Of a DNA stretch of 64,000 nucleotides, positions 30,339 to 41,356 are shown piece after piece. The notes under the pieces were generated by a model. That model did not search any database and had not been told where the DNA came from. It saw only the letters and a program-made list of their open reading frames with translations. Each line of letters opens with the position of its first letter. Within the stretch, counting starts at the first letter, position 1. Both the position numbers and the translations under genes were made by a program. This DNA comes from Sphingomonas phyllosphaerae FA2 (GTDB lineage Bacteria > Pseudomonadota > Alphaproteobacteria > Sphingomonadales > Sphingomonadaceae), in the NCBI RefSeq assembly GCF_000427645.1, contig NZ_KE386571.1, forward strand, positions 3,396,395-3,460,394, written 5' to 3'.

Positions 30339-31753
30339 TTGACGTCTCCCGAGCCGGGCTGGCCGAGTTCGAAGTCGCTCACCGGGCGACGTTTGGGATC
30401 ATTGGCATCGTAGAGCAATGCGCCATCGACCCAAACCTTTTCGGGCCGTGTGTAGACGCTGAACGGATTGCCGTTCCACAGAACTACGTCGGCCATCTTA
30501 CCGGGCTTAAGGCTGCCGGTCTGCGCATCAATGCCGAGCGCCTTGGCGGGCCCAAGCGACAGCCACTTCCACGCCGCAGCGTCGCTGATCTGGATGCCCG
30601 AGTGGCGCGCCGACGACAGCACCTTGGCGACTTCCTGATTGAGCCGCTGGATGCCGTTCTCGTCATCGGAATGGATCATCGCGCACGCGCCGGCATTCTC
30701 GAGGATCGCGAGGTTCTCGCCGATCCCATCATAGCTTTCCATCTTGAAGCCGTACCAATCGGCCCACACCGCCGCGCACGTCCCGCTCGCCTTGAGCAGA
30801 TCGGCGATCTTGTACGCCTCCACCGCGTGGTGGAAGGCGGTGACGTGGTAGCCGAACTCCTTGGCCATGTCGAGGACGATCGCCATCTCGTCGGCGCGGT
30901 AGCAATGGTTCTGGACCATGATCTCGCCCGACAGCACGCCGCGCAGCGTGTCCATGCCGATGTCGCGATCGGGGGCGTCGCCGCCTTCGGCCTCGTATTT
31001 GTCCCACTTGCGCTTGTAGGCGACCGCCTTCGCCCAGGTCTGGCGATCGACCGCGACATTGCCCATCCGCGTCGAGGGCTCGCGATTCTTGCTGCCGTAC
31101 ACGCGCTTGGGATTTTCACCGCACGCCATCTTCAGGCCATAGGGCGCGCCGGGAAACTTCATCGCCTGCATCGTGCGCGCATAGACGTTCTTGAGCACCA
31201 CGCTGCGGCCGCCCATCAGGTTTGCCGAGCCGGGCAGGATCTGCAACGTCGTCACCCCGCCGTTCGCCAGCGCGCGGCCGAAGCCGGGGTCCTGCGGCCA
31301 GACGCTGTGTTCGGCCCAGACGTCGGCGGTGATCGGTGCGGTCGCCTCGTTGCCGTCCGAATGCGCCTGCACCGATGGGGTCGGATAGTCGCCGAGATGG
31401 CTGTGGATGTCGACGACGCCGGGGGTGACGTATTTGCCCTGTCCGTCGATCACCGTCGCGCCAGGCGGGGCGTCGAGCGTCTGTCCGACTGCGACCACCT
31501 TGCCGTCGGCGAACAGCACCGCGCCGCCGTCGATCCGATTGCCCTCACCATCGAAGACCGTGACGTTGCGCACAAGCGTCGGCGCGCCGGGGTAGGCACG
31601 ATAAGTGGAGGGATAAGGATCGCGCGCGTAGCGGACCGGCGGCGCCTTCTTCGCGGCGGTGGCTGGCTTCTCCTTGGTCGTGGCACACGCCGTTAGCGGT
31701 AGCGCCAGCAACGCGACCGACAGCAAAGCGCGCCGTGCGCGATCCGAATTCAT
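30335..31753 (-). CDS. exported amidohydrolase, predicted lipoprotein
   Basis: A 472-residue metal-dependent hydrolase of the COG1228 type. Metal ligands are present: HxH in VVDIHSHLGD, further histidines in VQNHCYRADE and TAFHHAVEAY, and the catalytic Asp in MIHSDDENG. The N-terminus LLSVALLALPLTACATT ends in a lipobox, so it is probably anchored to a membrane facing the periplasm. The substrate is unknown; relatives include Xaa-Pro dipeptidases and other cyclic-amide hydrolases. It is the upstream member of the pair with the metal-less homologue. Confidence 0.88.
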   Translation of the reverse strand: MNSDRARRALLSVALLALPLTACATTKEKPATAAKKAPPVRYARDPYPSTYRAYPGAPTLVRNVTVFDGEGNRIDGGAVLFADGKVVAVGQTLDAPPGATVIDGQGKYVTPGVVDIHSHLGDYPTPSVQAHSDGNEATAPITADVWAEHSVWPQDPGFGRALANGGVTTLQILPGSANLMGGRSVVLKNVYARTMQAMKFPGAPYGLKMACGENPKRVYGSKNREPSTRMGNVAVDRQTWAKAVAYKRKWDKYEAEGGDAPDRDIGMDTLRGVLSGEIMVQNHCYRADEMAIVLDMAKEFGYHVTAFHHAVEAYKIADLLKASGTCAAVWADWYGFKMESYDGIGENLAILENAGACAMIHSDDENGIQRLNQEVAKVLSSARHSGIQISDAAAWKWLSLGPAKALGIDAQTGSLKPGKMADVVLWNGNPFSVYTRPEKVWVDGALLYDANDPKRRPVSDFELGQPGSGDVK

Positions 31754-31874
31754 GGCGGTGCCCCTTTTTATTCATTCTTTGTTGTCCCGATCATGGACGC
31801 CGTCTTGCGCTGCGGTCAAGCGACACCGGTGTCATTCGATCGCAAAGCGCAGGCGGAAAAAGGTTCCAGGTCGA

Positions 31875-31892
31875 TATTTGCCGACGCAAATA
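31875..31892. promoter_or_regulatory. perfect 7+7 palindrome upstream of the MucR-like gene
   Basis: TATTTGC and GCAAATA are separated by CGAC. The stretch is AT-rich in an otherwise GC-rich region, and lies about 85 bases before the MucR-like start and 120 bases before the divergent amidohydrolase start. Ros/MucR proteins bind AT-rich sites, often in their own promoters, so this is a plausible operator. Confidence 0.4.
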
Positions 31893-31922
31893 GATACATG
31901 TTGATTTCATTTAACGGGCGCG

Positions 31923-31951
31923 TTGACCTGTTCCGAAACGCTGTCTAGGGC
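31923..31951 (+). promoter_or_regulatory. candidate promoter of the MucR-like gene
   Basis: TTGACC and TAGGGC are separated by 17 bases, ending 26 bases before the start codon. The -35 is excellent; the -10 is weak by E. coli standards. The same arrangement, TTGACT-N17-TAGGCG, stands before the L36 gene at 42050, which supports a shared promoter type. Confidence 0.4.
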
Positions 31952-31977
31952 GAGGCACGTAAATAAGGGAGCTCCCC

Positions 31978-32484
31978 ATGTCCGAAGATACCATCACTGC
32001 CAACGCAGTTGAGCTTGCTACCGAACTGACCATCGCGTGGCTCGCCAATCCCAACACCCGCGCCTCGGGCGAGGATGTGCCGGCATTTCTGCGCACGATG
32101 CATGATGCGGTGACCAACCTGTCGTCGTCGACTGCGCCGGCCGCGCCGGAAGAGCCCGCCACCGAATATACCCCGGCGGTGTCGGTGCGAAAGTCGCTGG
32201 CGTCGAAGGATCACCTGATCTCGCTGATCGACGGGAAGCCTTACAAGACGCTGCGCCGCCATCTGGCCGGTCATGGTCTTACCCCGGACGACTATCGTCA
32301 GCGTTATGGCCTGAAGCCCGACTATCCGATGGTCGCCGAGAGCTATTCGGAAGCGCGCCGCGACATGGCCAAGAAGATCGGTCTCGGCCGCAAGCCCGGC
32401 GCGCGCCGCACCGAGGCCGCTCCGGCCGCCGAGCCCACGACCAGTGGCCGTGGCCGCCGCAAGGCCGCACAGGCGGAGGGCTGA
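31978..32484 (+). CDS. Ros/MucR-family transcriptional regulator
   Basis: A 168-residue regulator. The central domain contains VSVRKSLASKDHLISLIDG followed by KTLRRHLAGHGLTPDDYRQR, the MucR/Ros core. In classic Ros the finger has C-x2-D-x12-H-type ligands with Cys in a VCLEDGK stretch; here that position reads SLIDGK, so no zinc-binding Cys is present. Zinc-free homologues exist in other alphaproteobacteria. The N-terminal 60 residues are the oligomerisation part, and the C-terminus is a basic Ala-rich tail. RBS AAGGGA. MucR proteins are global repressors of exopolysaccharide, motility and cell-cycle genes. Confidence 0.92.
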   Translation: MSEDTITANAVELATELTIAWLANPNTRASGEDVPAFLRTMHDAVTNLSSSTAPAAPEEPATEYTPAVSVRKSLASKDHLISLIDGKPYKTLRRHLAGHGLTPDDYRQRYGLKPDYPMVAESYSEARRDMAKKIGLGRKPGARRTEAAPAAEPTTSGRGRRKAAQAEG

Positions 32485-32513
32485 TCGCCCGTACCGCACG
32501 GGGCTGCACGCCG

Positions 32514-33371
32514 ATGTCGATCGTCGATCCGATGATCGCACCGGCGGTCGACCGCGCCCGTGCATCGCTCGCGCAGGCCCTGCGCGAGATGGTGGGCAGC
32601 GGCGAGCTGGATCTCGCCCGCCCGCCCGGCGATCCCGGGCTGATCGCCGAAACGTCCCCCGCGTGGCGGGTACACGGCGACTTCTCCGCAATGATGATCG
32701 GCGGCATCTCCGCCTTGCTGCTCCAGATGCTGCATCCCGGCGCGCTGGCGGGGGTTTGGGATCACAGCGACTTCAGAAATGACCGGCTTGGTCGCTTGCG
32801 GCGCACCGCGCAGTTCATCGCCGTCACCACCTATGGCCCGACCGATCTGGCTGAGCGCACGATCGCGCATGTCCGCGCGATTCATGACCGCATTCACGGG
32901 CACTTGCCCGACGGCACGCGCTATGATGCCAACGATTCTGCGCTGTTGACCTGGGTGCACGTCGCCGAGACCGACAGCTTCCTGCGCGGCTATCTGCGCT
33001 ATCGTGACGCAACCTTGTCGCCCGACGATCAGGATCGGTACGTGGCCGATGCCGCGGTGGTCGCCGAACGGCTCGGCGCGCGGGAGGTGCCGCGCTCGCG
33101 CGCCGATATCGCCGCTTATTACCGTGTTGTCCGCCCACAATTGCGTGGCGACCATCGCGTGTGCGAAGTCGCCGATGCGCTGCTCGCGCCCAGCCCCGAC
33201 CGTGCGCAGGCCGCCGGGCTGGCGGTAGCGGCCGCGGCTGCGCTCGACCTGCTTCCCGACTGGGCGGCCGCGCTCCACGATCGCCGCGCGCCGCCGCTCG
33301 CGCGGCCCGCGATCCGTGCCGGCGCGGACGGGATGAGCCGCGTGCTGCGCTGGGCCTTGCGCGCGCCCTGA
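32514..33371 (+). CDS. MpaB-like oxygenase family protein (DUF2236)
   Basis: A 285-residue protein of the DUF2236 family, to which the haem oxygenase-like MpaB and latex-clearing protein relatives belong. Conserved features are LLLQMLHPGALAGVWDHS near residue 70, with a candidate haem-ligand histidine, and LTWVHVAETDSFLRGYLRY near 145. There is no signal peptide. The family function in bacteria is mostly unknown. It follows the MucR-like gene by 29 bases and may be in its transcript. Confidence 0.82.
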   Translation: MSIVDPMIAPAVDRARASLAQALREMVGSGELDLARPPGDPGLIAETSPAWRVHGDFSAMMIGGISALLLQMLHPGALAGVWDHSDFRNDRLGRLRRTAQFIAVTTYGPTDLAERTIAHVRAIHDRIHGHLPDGTRYDANDSALLTWVHVAETDSFLRGYLRYRDATLSPDDQDRYVADAAVVAERLGAREVPRSRADIAAYYRVVRPQLRGDHRVCEVADALLAPSPDRAQAAGLAVAAAAALDLLPDWAAALHDRRAPPLARPAIRAGADGMSRVLRWALRAP

Positions 33372-33418
33372 ACCGTTCCTGCGGCTGACTCGTTCTGCTG
33401 AACGAAGGAGCCGACATT

Positions 33419-33850
33419 ATGCCGCTGACCACCGACGCCGAGATCAGGACCTTGCTGGAAGAGGTGCGCACGATCGCGCTGGTCGGCGCCTCCGATCGGC
33501 CTAGCCGCCCGTCGAACGGGGTAATGGCGACGTTGCAAGCGCATGGTTATCGTGTGATCCCGGTCAATCCGCAGATCACCGGTACGCATGTTCACGGCGA
33601 ATTCGTGTTCCGCGATCTGTCGCAGCTTGGCGATCCGATCGATATGGTCGACATCTTCCGCCGCTCGTCGGAGGCGGGCGCGGTCGTGGACGAGGCGATC
33701 GCGATTGGCGCGAAGGCGGTATGGTTGCAATTGGGCGTCGTCGACGAAGCCGCCGCCGCGCGTGCCGAAGCGGCGGGGCTGAAGGTGGTTATGGATCGCT
33801 GTCCGGCGATCGACATCCAGCGGCTCGGGGTTCGACCGATCGCCGCATAG
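33419..33850 (+). CDS. CoA-binding domain protein (YccU type)
   Basis: A 143-residue Rossmann-fold protein. Signatures are TIALVGASDRPSRPSNGVM and GYRVIPVNPQI, then DMVDIFRRSSEAG and AVWLQLGVVDEAA. It matches the single-domain CoA-binding proteins related to succinyl-CoA synthetase alpha subunits. It probably binds CoA or a nucleotide, but no reaction is known. AAGGAG lies upstream of the ATG at 33419. Confidence 0.9.
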   Translation: MPLTTDAEIRTLLEEVRTIALVGASDRPSRPSNGVMATLQAHGYRVIPVNPQITGTHVHGEFVFRDLSQLGDPIDMVDIFRRSSEAGAVVDEAIAIGAKAVWLQLGVVDEAAAARAEAAGLKVVMDRCPAIDIQRLGVRPIAA

Positions 33851-33965
33851 CCTCTTCATAACCATAGCGAATGCTGCGGATCACGAGCGACGGCGTTCTT
33901 CACGCACTCCCCATAGATCGTCACAACTGTTACATGCCCCTTCAACACCAGAAAAAGGGGAGTGC

Positions 33966-35357
33966 ATGTCCAGTCTGTTCCGGCGCAAGCCGATCGCGAT
34001 CGATCATGGCGATGGGCACGTCCTCGCGCGCACGCTGTCGTGGCCGCATCTCGTAGCGCTGGGTGTCGGCGCGATCGTCGGGACGGGGATCCTCACGCTG
34101 ATCGGCGTCGGCGCGGATCGCGCGGGACCGGCCGTGATGCTCAGCTTCGCGATCGCGGGGGCGATCTGCGCCTGCGCCGCGCTGGCCTATGCCGAAATGT
34201 CGACGATGATCCCGGCCTCGGGCAGCGCCTATACGTACAGCTATGTCGTGCTGGGTGAGGTGATCGCCTGGGTGATCGGCTGGTCGCTGATCCTCGAATA
34301 TTCGCTGGTCGTCTCGACCGTGGCGGTTGGCTGGTCCGGCTATGCCTCGGCGCTGCTGACCCCGCTCGGCTTCCCGGCCGCGCTGACTAATGGGCCGGAG
34401 CTGGGCGGAATTGTCAATGTGCCCGCGGTGTTCATCATCGCGGTCGTTGCCGGGCTGCTGTGCTTCGGCACGAAGGAGAGCGCGACGCTCAACGCAGTGC
34501 TGGTGGCCGTGAAGCTGGTCGCGCTGACCGTGTTCGTGATCGTTGCGCTGCCGCATTTCGACCCCGCCAACCTCCATCCGTTCATGCCGCATGGCTTCAC
34601 CGCCTCGGTCGATCCGGACGGCAAGGAGCGTGGGGTGATGGCAGCCGCCGCGATCATCTTCTTCGCTTTCTATGGCTTCGACGCGATCTCGACCGCGGCG
34701 GAGGAAACCAAGAACCCGGGACGGGACCTGTCGATCGGGATCATCGGATCGATGTTCGGGTGCATCGTCATCTATGTCGGCGTCGCGGTCGCGGCGGTCG
34801 GCGCGCTCAGCTACACGCGCTTTGCGGGCTCGCCCGAGCCGCTGGCGCTGATCCTGCGTGACATCGGAAAGCCAGGGTTCGCGACCTTCCTCGCTGCCAG
34901 CGCGGTGATCGCGCTGCCGACGGTGCTGCTGGGTTTCCTGTTCGGACAGAGCCGGATCTTCTTCGTAATGGCGCGCGACGGGCTGTTGCCGGCGGGGTTG
35001 GCGAAGGTGTCGCGACGTGGCGCGCCGGTGCGGATCACGCTGATGACTGCGGCGCTGGTCGCGGTGATCGCGGGGGTGATGCCGATCGACGCGATCGCCG
35101 CGCTCGCCAACGCGGGCACGCTGGCGGCGTTCGTCGCGGTGTGCGTGTGCATGATGGTAATGCGCCGCCGTGCGCCCGATGCCGAGCGGACCTTCCGCGC
35201 GCCGCTCGCGCCGGTCGTGGGCACGCTGGGCGTGCTGGGATGCGTGTATCTGTTCTTCAGCCTGCCGTTGAAGACGCAGGAATATTTTCTGTTGTGGAAC
35301 GTCGCGGGGCTGGTGCTTTACTTCGTTTACGGGCGGAAGCGCGCGGCGGTGGCTTGA
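33966..35357 (+). CDS. APC-superfamily amino acid permease
   Basis: Inner-membrane transporter of 463 residues with about 12 membrane segments. It matches the cationic amino acid transporter branch: HLVALGVGAIVGTGIL at the first helix, YAEMSTMIPASGSAYTYSY, FFAFYGFDAISTAAEETKNP and RIFFVMARDGLLP. Substrate cannot be fixed; related proteins move arginine, lysine or neutral amino acids. AAAGGGGAG precedes the ATG. It is followed by a palindromic element. Confidence 0.9.
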   Translation: MSSLFRRKPIAIDHGDGHVLARTLSWPHLVALGVGAIVGTGILTLIGVGADRAGPAVMLSFAIAGAICACAALAYAEMSTMIPASGSAYTYSYVVLGEVIAWVIGWSLILEYSLVVSTVAVGWSGYASALLTPLGFPAALTNGPELGGIVNVPAVFIIAVVAGLLCFGTKESATLNAVLVAVKLVALTVFVIVALPHFDPANLHPFMPHGFTASVDPDGKERGVMAAAAIIFFAFYGFDAISTAAEETKNPGRDLSIGIIGSMFGCIVIYVGVAVAAVGALSYTRFAGSPEPLALILRDIGKPGFATFLAASAVIALPTVLLGFLFGQSRIFFVMARDGLLPAGLAKVSRRGAPVRITLMTAALVAVIAGVMPIDAIAALANAGTLAAFVAVCVCMMVMRRRAPDAERTFRAPLAPVVGTLGVLGCVYLFFSLPLKTQEYFLLWNVAGLVLYFVYGRKRAAVA

Positions 35358-35384
35358 GAGTCGGGGAAGGCCTCTCTTCCACTT

Positions 35385-35480
35385 CCGTCATCCCCGCGCA
35401 GACGGGGATCCAGCCGCGCAGGTCTTCGTAGAAGCCGCAACGTTAGAGGTTCTGGATTCCCGCCTTCGCGGGAATGACGG
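35385..35480. repeat. intergenic palindrome, family B
   Basis: Outer arms CCGTCATCCCCGCGCAGACG and CCTTCGCGGGAATGACGG with inner arms around ATCCAG and CTGGAT. The inner part runs in the opposite order from the copy at 16457 (CGCGCAGGTCTTCG precedes GAGGTTCTGG), so this copy is inverted relative to that one. It lies between the convergent permease and PhnA-like genes. Confidence 0.85.
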
Positions 35481-35489
35481 AGGGGACGC

Positions 35490-35786
35490 TCAGCGCTTCT
35501 TCACGAATTCCGCGCGCAAGACCAATCCCTTGATCCCGTCGAAGCGGCAGTCGATTTCCTGCGGATCGCCGGTCAGTCGGATCGACTTGATCGCGGTGCC
35601 GCGCTTGAGCGTCTGGCTGGTGCCCTTGACCTTCAGGTCCTTGATAAGCGTGACCGCATCGCCGTCGGCGAGCAGGTTGCCGACCGCATCGCGCACTTCG
35701 ACGCCCTCCGCCGGCGCGGCGGCGGTTGCTTCACCGGCCTGCACCCATTCGCCGGTCGCTTCGTCGTAGATATATTCGTCGCTCAA
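35490..35786 (-). CDS. PhnA/YjdM-like protein without the N-terminal zinc ribbon
   Basis: A 98-residue protein with the PhnA C-terminal domain: VRDAVGNLLADGDAVTLIKD, DLKVKGTSQTLKRGT and the ending RAEFVKKR. E. coli YjdM starts with a CPxC zinc ribbon; here the N-terminus is an acidic YIYDEATGEWVQAGE stretch with no cysteines. Despite the name, these proteins are not shown to cleave phosphonates, and their role is uncertain. It lies downstream of acnA on the same strand, after a hairpin. Confidence 0.9.
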   Translation of the reverse strand: MSDEYIYDEATGEWVQAGEATAAAPAEGVEVRDAVGNLLADGDAVTLIKDLKVKGTSQTLKRGTAIKSIRLTGDPQEIDCRFDGIKGLVLRAEFVKKR

Positions 35787-35807
35787 CTTTTCGTCCCCAC
35801 AAGCAGT

Positions 35808-35833
35808 AAGGGAGGACCCAGCGGCCCTCCCTT
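35808..35833 (-). terminator. hairpin after acnA
   Basis: A perfect 8-bp stem, AAGGGAGG with CCTCCCTT, and a 10-base loop. It begins 27 bases after the acnA stop. There is no long T run, so termination strength is uncertain; the PhnA-like gene follows. Confidence 0.6.
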
Positions 35834-35859
35834 CCCGAAATCACCCTGATCGTCATCGC

Positions 35860-38547
<2,688 letters not shown>

Positions 38548-38817
38548 GGGCAAAGTCCTTTCTTCAAGGGCCGACGTCGGGCGGCGAGCGCGCGCGGCGA
38601 CGGGAGCGAAATTCTCGGTCGCCGCGGGCGATAGCAGCGGTGCCGCATGTGCGAAAGGGGGCGGGGAGCAACGGATGTAAGCGATTGTGGCTGGGGCGGT
38701 GCACGGGTGATGGCGGGCGCTGTATTCCCCGCGCGGGAATGGCGGGGAAGGTAGTGAACCACGCGAGCGCCGGGCAGTTGGAACGGCAAACTGCTGCTGG
38801 GGCGAAAGAACGAGGCG

Positions 38818-39333
38818 ATGCCGCGCAAGCTGAAAGTTTTCCGCACCCCCGCAGGCTTCCACGACGCTTATGTCGCGGCGCCGAGTCGCAAGGCCGCGTT
38901 GGCTGCGTGGGGCGCCACCGCCGATCTGTTCGCGCGCGGTGCGGCGGAAGAGGTGACCGATCCGGCGCTGATGGAAGCGCCGCTCGCCGCGCCAGGTGAG
39001 GTCGTGAAGAGGTCGCGTGGGAGCGCGGAGGAGCAGCTTGCCGCCGCGCCGGCACCGCGGCGCGCGGGCAAGCCGGCGGTGTCGAAGAAGAGCGCCGCCA
39101 AGCCCGCGCCCCGGCCGAGCCGTGCGGCGCTTGATGACGCGGAGGCGGCGCTCGACACGGCCGCCGCCGCCGAGGAAGCGGAGCGAAAGGAGCTGGCGAA
39201 GCGTCGCGCGGCGCTGGAGCGCGAGGAGAAGGCGGCCGAACAGCGGTGGCGCACGGAGCGGCGCGCGCTGGAGGACGCGCGCGATGCGGCGCGCGAGCGG
39301 TACGAAGCGGCGCTGGCGAAATGGCGGGGGTGA
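38818..39333 (+). CDS. hypothetical protein with C-terminal coiled coil
   Basis: A 171-residue, Ala/Lys/Glu/Arg-rich protein. It begins [20 protein letters not shown], a conserved-looking start that recalls small proteins in other sphingomonads, then has an Ala/Pro-rich linker and a long charged helix ([20 protein letters not shown] onward) likely to form a coiled coil. Database labels such as TolA-like would be due to composition only. No function assigned. It diverges from acnA. Confidence 0.6.
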   Translation: MPRKLKVFRTPAGFHDAYVAAPSRKAALAAWGATADLFARGAAEEVTDPALMEAPLAAPGEVVKRSRGSAEEQLAAAPAPRRAGKPAVSKKSAAKPAPRPSRAALDDAEAALDTAAAAEEAERKELAKRRAALEREEKAAEQRWRTERRALEDARDAARERYEAALAKWRG

Positions 39334-39415
39334 TCGCGGCGGGGTTCTCGCCATGACCGGGATCGTGCGCGCTCCGGTTATGGCGAGCGCCACGCACCGG
39401 ATTCCTGTCCCCCCT

Positions 39416-39501
39416 CCGTTACCCCGGACTTGATCCAGGGTCCCGCTTGCGCCGCAACCGTCGAGAAGAAGCGGGGGCCCGGATCAAGTCCGGGGCGACG
39501 G
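39416..39501. repeat. intergenic palindrome, family A
   Basis: Arms ACCCCGGACTTGATCCAGGG and GGCCCGGATCAAGTCCGGGG with left end CCGTTA and right end CGACGG. It stands between the coiled-coil gene and the frameshifted hypothetical gene. Confidence 0.85.
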
Positions 39502-39568
39502 CGTGGTTCGGGCTGTCCTACATGCACGCGGTTGCGGTATTTTCTCCATCGGCAGCGTGGGGATCGAA

Positions 39569-40076
39569 ATGAGCGACGGCGGCGAGGCAGCGTTCCGGCA
39601 TCGGCATGACGGGTGGACGCCGTTGCGGCAGACGACCTTCCTGCGCACGCTGCGCGAAACGGGGTGCGTGCGCTCGGCCTGTCAGCGGGTCGGGCTGAGT
39701 TCGACCTCGGCCTATCGCGTCAAGCGGCGCATTCCCGAGTTCGGTGCGGCGTGGGATGCGGCGCTCGCGTATCGATTGCCGGCGCTGGAGCGCGCCGCCT
39801 ATGCGCGCGCGGTCGAGGGATGGCTGGAGCCGATCGTCTACAAGGGCGAGGTGGTGGCACCGGCGGCGCTATTCGGATGCGATGCTGCGGCTGTTGTTGC
39901 AGCGCGAGGATGCGCGTCCGGTGCCGGACGTGGCCAAGGGGAGCGGCGGGCGGCTGGTGACATCGGCGCGGGCGCGGGCCGAGGCGGAGCTGCTCCAGCG
40001 GCTGAAAGCGATGGCCAAGCGGCAGCAGGCACGCGGCGAGGGCGAGCCGGGGGCTTCAGGCGCATCAGGCGGCTGA
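39569..40076 (+). pseudogene. hypothetical HTH-containing protein, apparently frameshifted
   Basis: The first half reads WTPLRQTTFLRTLRETGC and then RVGLSSTSAYRVKRR, a helix-turn-helix pattern like those of small terminase-like or Sphingomonas-specific proteins, followed by ALERAAYARAVEGWLEPIVY and KGEVV. After about 39858 the first frame becomes Ala/Gly-rich nonsense. Another frame continues smoothly as RRYSDAMLRLLLQREDARP to a stop at 40076, a motif that normally follows this domain. The break is in a GGTGGCACCGGCGGCG stretch and needs a net gain of one base or loss of two. No function is known. Confidence 0.6.
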
Positions 40077-40129
40077 GGCGCGCCATCGCGCGGCCGCGAG
40101 CGTCGCGCAGACACGCAGCGGCCCGGGTT

Positions 40130-40207
40130 CGTCATTGCGAGCGCAGCGAAGCAATCCAGAGCCGGATCAGGACGCCCTGGATTGCTTCGCTGCGCTCGCA
40201 ATGACGA
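40130..40207. repeat. intergenic palindrome, family C
   Basis: Arms CGTCATTGCGAGCGCAGCGA and TTCGCTGCGCTCGCAATGAC enclose AAGCAATCCAGAG and CTGGATTGC. It is almost a perfect dyad. It lies between the frameshifted gene and the convergent M14 peptidase gene. Confidence 0.88.
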
Positions 40208-40234
40208 CGTCGGTTCGACTTGATGCCAACGCGC

Positions 40235-41356
40235 CTACAGCGTTCCGATCATCTCCCTCAGCACCTCGAGGCAGGCCACGCCGAGCGCCTTCGACCGCTC
40301 CGCGCTCCAGCCGAATGCCGGATCGGGGTTCGCGTCGTGATCCTTGAACGGCATTTCCAGCGTGACCGATACCGCGCCGAACCGCTCGGCCAGCTGGTTG
40401 GTCGACATCGACAGGTTGGCGTTGCCGGGCGCGGACTTCTCATAGCCGAGCTGGGTCTGGAAATCGGGGGTGTGCGCCGCCAGCCGACGGCCGAATTCGG
40501 TGAAGCTGTCACCGCGCGCGTTGTTCCACGACGGAATGCCCTCAAACCCGGCGATGAAATTGGCGGCGATCGCCTCGTCGCCGTGAACGTCGATCGCGAA
40601 GGTGACGCCGGTCGCGTCCATCTCGCGCAGCACGCACAGCACTTCGGGGCTGCGCTCCGGCGACGGCGCGTGCCATTCGCGGTTGAGGTTCACCCCCGCC
40701 GCGTTGGTGCGCAGGTGCCCGCGGCGCGTGCCGTCGGGGTTCATGTTCGGGACGACATGGACGGTCGCTTCGCGGAGCAGCGGCGCGGCGGCGGGGCTGG
40801 TCAGCCAGTCGAGCGCGCCCTCCATCCAATATTCGGTCATCGATTCGCCCGGGTGCTGGCGCGCATAGAGCCACACCTGCTTCGCGCCGGTGCCGACCCG
40901 GAAATAGTCGATCGCCTGCCCGTCCAGCGTCTCGCCGAGCTGGCGGTGGGTGACGCCGGGGCGCGCCGCGATCCGCGCGACCAGCCGCGCGTGCATCTCC
41001 ATCGTATAGGGCGCGAAATAGGCGAACCACGCCAGATCGGTCTGCCCGGTCCAGTCGAAGCTGAGCACGCCGCCGTCGTAGCGTGTGTCGATCATCCGCC
41101 ACTGGTCGAGGTCGGTCGAGGCGCGTGCCTTGTAGCCCGGCCAGCCGAACGGATAGGCCGAGTCGCCCGCGTTGAGGATGCGGAAGGCGACGCGCTTGCC
41201 GCTGAGCCCGGCGGCGCGGAAATAGAACCATTGGAAGAAGTCGGACTGGTGATCGCGGACGATCTCCAGATCGCAGCGCCAGTCGTCGCCCGCACCCTCG
41301 ATGGCGACGAACTTGATGTTGCCGCCATCGAAAGCGGCATTGATGTCCAGCGTCAT
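40235..41356 (-). CDS. M14-family zinc carboxypeptidase
   Basis: A 373-residue metallocarboxypeptidase of the cytosolic (AGBL-like) M14 branch. An N-terminal beta domain (FFQWFYFRAAGLSGKRV) precedes the catalytic domain, with the zinc motif RQHPGESMTEYWMEG, then VPNMNPDGTRRGHLR and NREWHAPSPERSPE, with the later His in FAIDVHGDEA. It has no signal peptide. In bacteria these enzymes trim C-terminal residues from peptides; the substrate is unknown. The start overlaps the stop of the DUF4136 lipoprotein gene, so the two are probably co-transcribed. Confidence 0.9.
   Translation of the reverse strand: MTLDINAAFDGGNIKFVAIEGAGDDWRCDLEIVRDHQSDFFQWFYFRAAGLSGKRVAFRILNAGDSAYPFGWPGYKARASTDLDQWRMIDTRYDGGVLSFDWTGQTDLAWFAYFAPYTMEMHARLVARIAARPGVTHRQLGETLDGQAIDYFRVGTGAKQVWLYARQHPGESMTEYWMEGALDWLTSPAAAPLLREATVHVVPNMNPDGTRRGHLRTNAAGVNLNREWHAPSPERSPEVLCVLREMDATGVTFAIDVHGDEAIAANFIAGFEGIPSWNNARGDSFTEFGRRLAAHTPDFQTQLGYEKSAPGNANLSMSTNQLAERFGAVSVTLEMPFKDHDANPDPAFGWSAERSKALGVACLEVLREMIGTL

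Noticed and set aside
38548..39393. Upstream extension of the acnA reading frame
   Set aside because: The frame is open but reads Arg/Pro-rich nonsense until the conserved MTAIGQDTL start, which has its own ribosome site.
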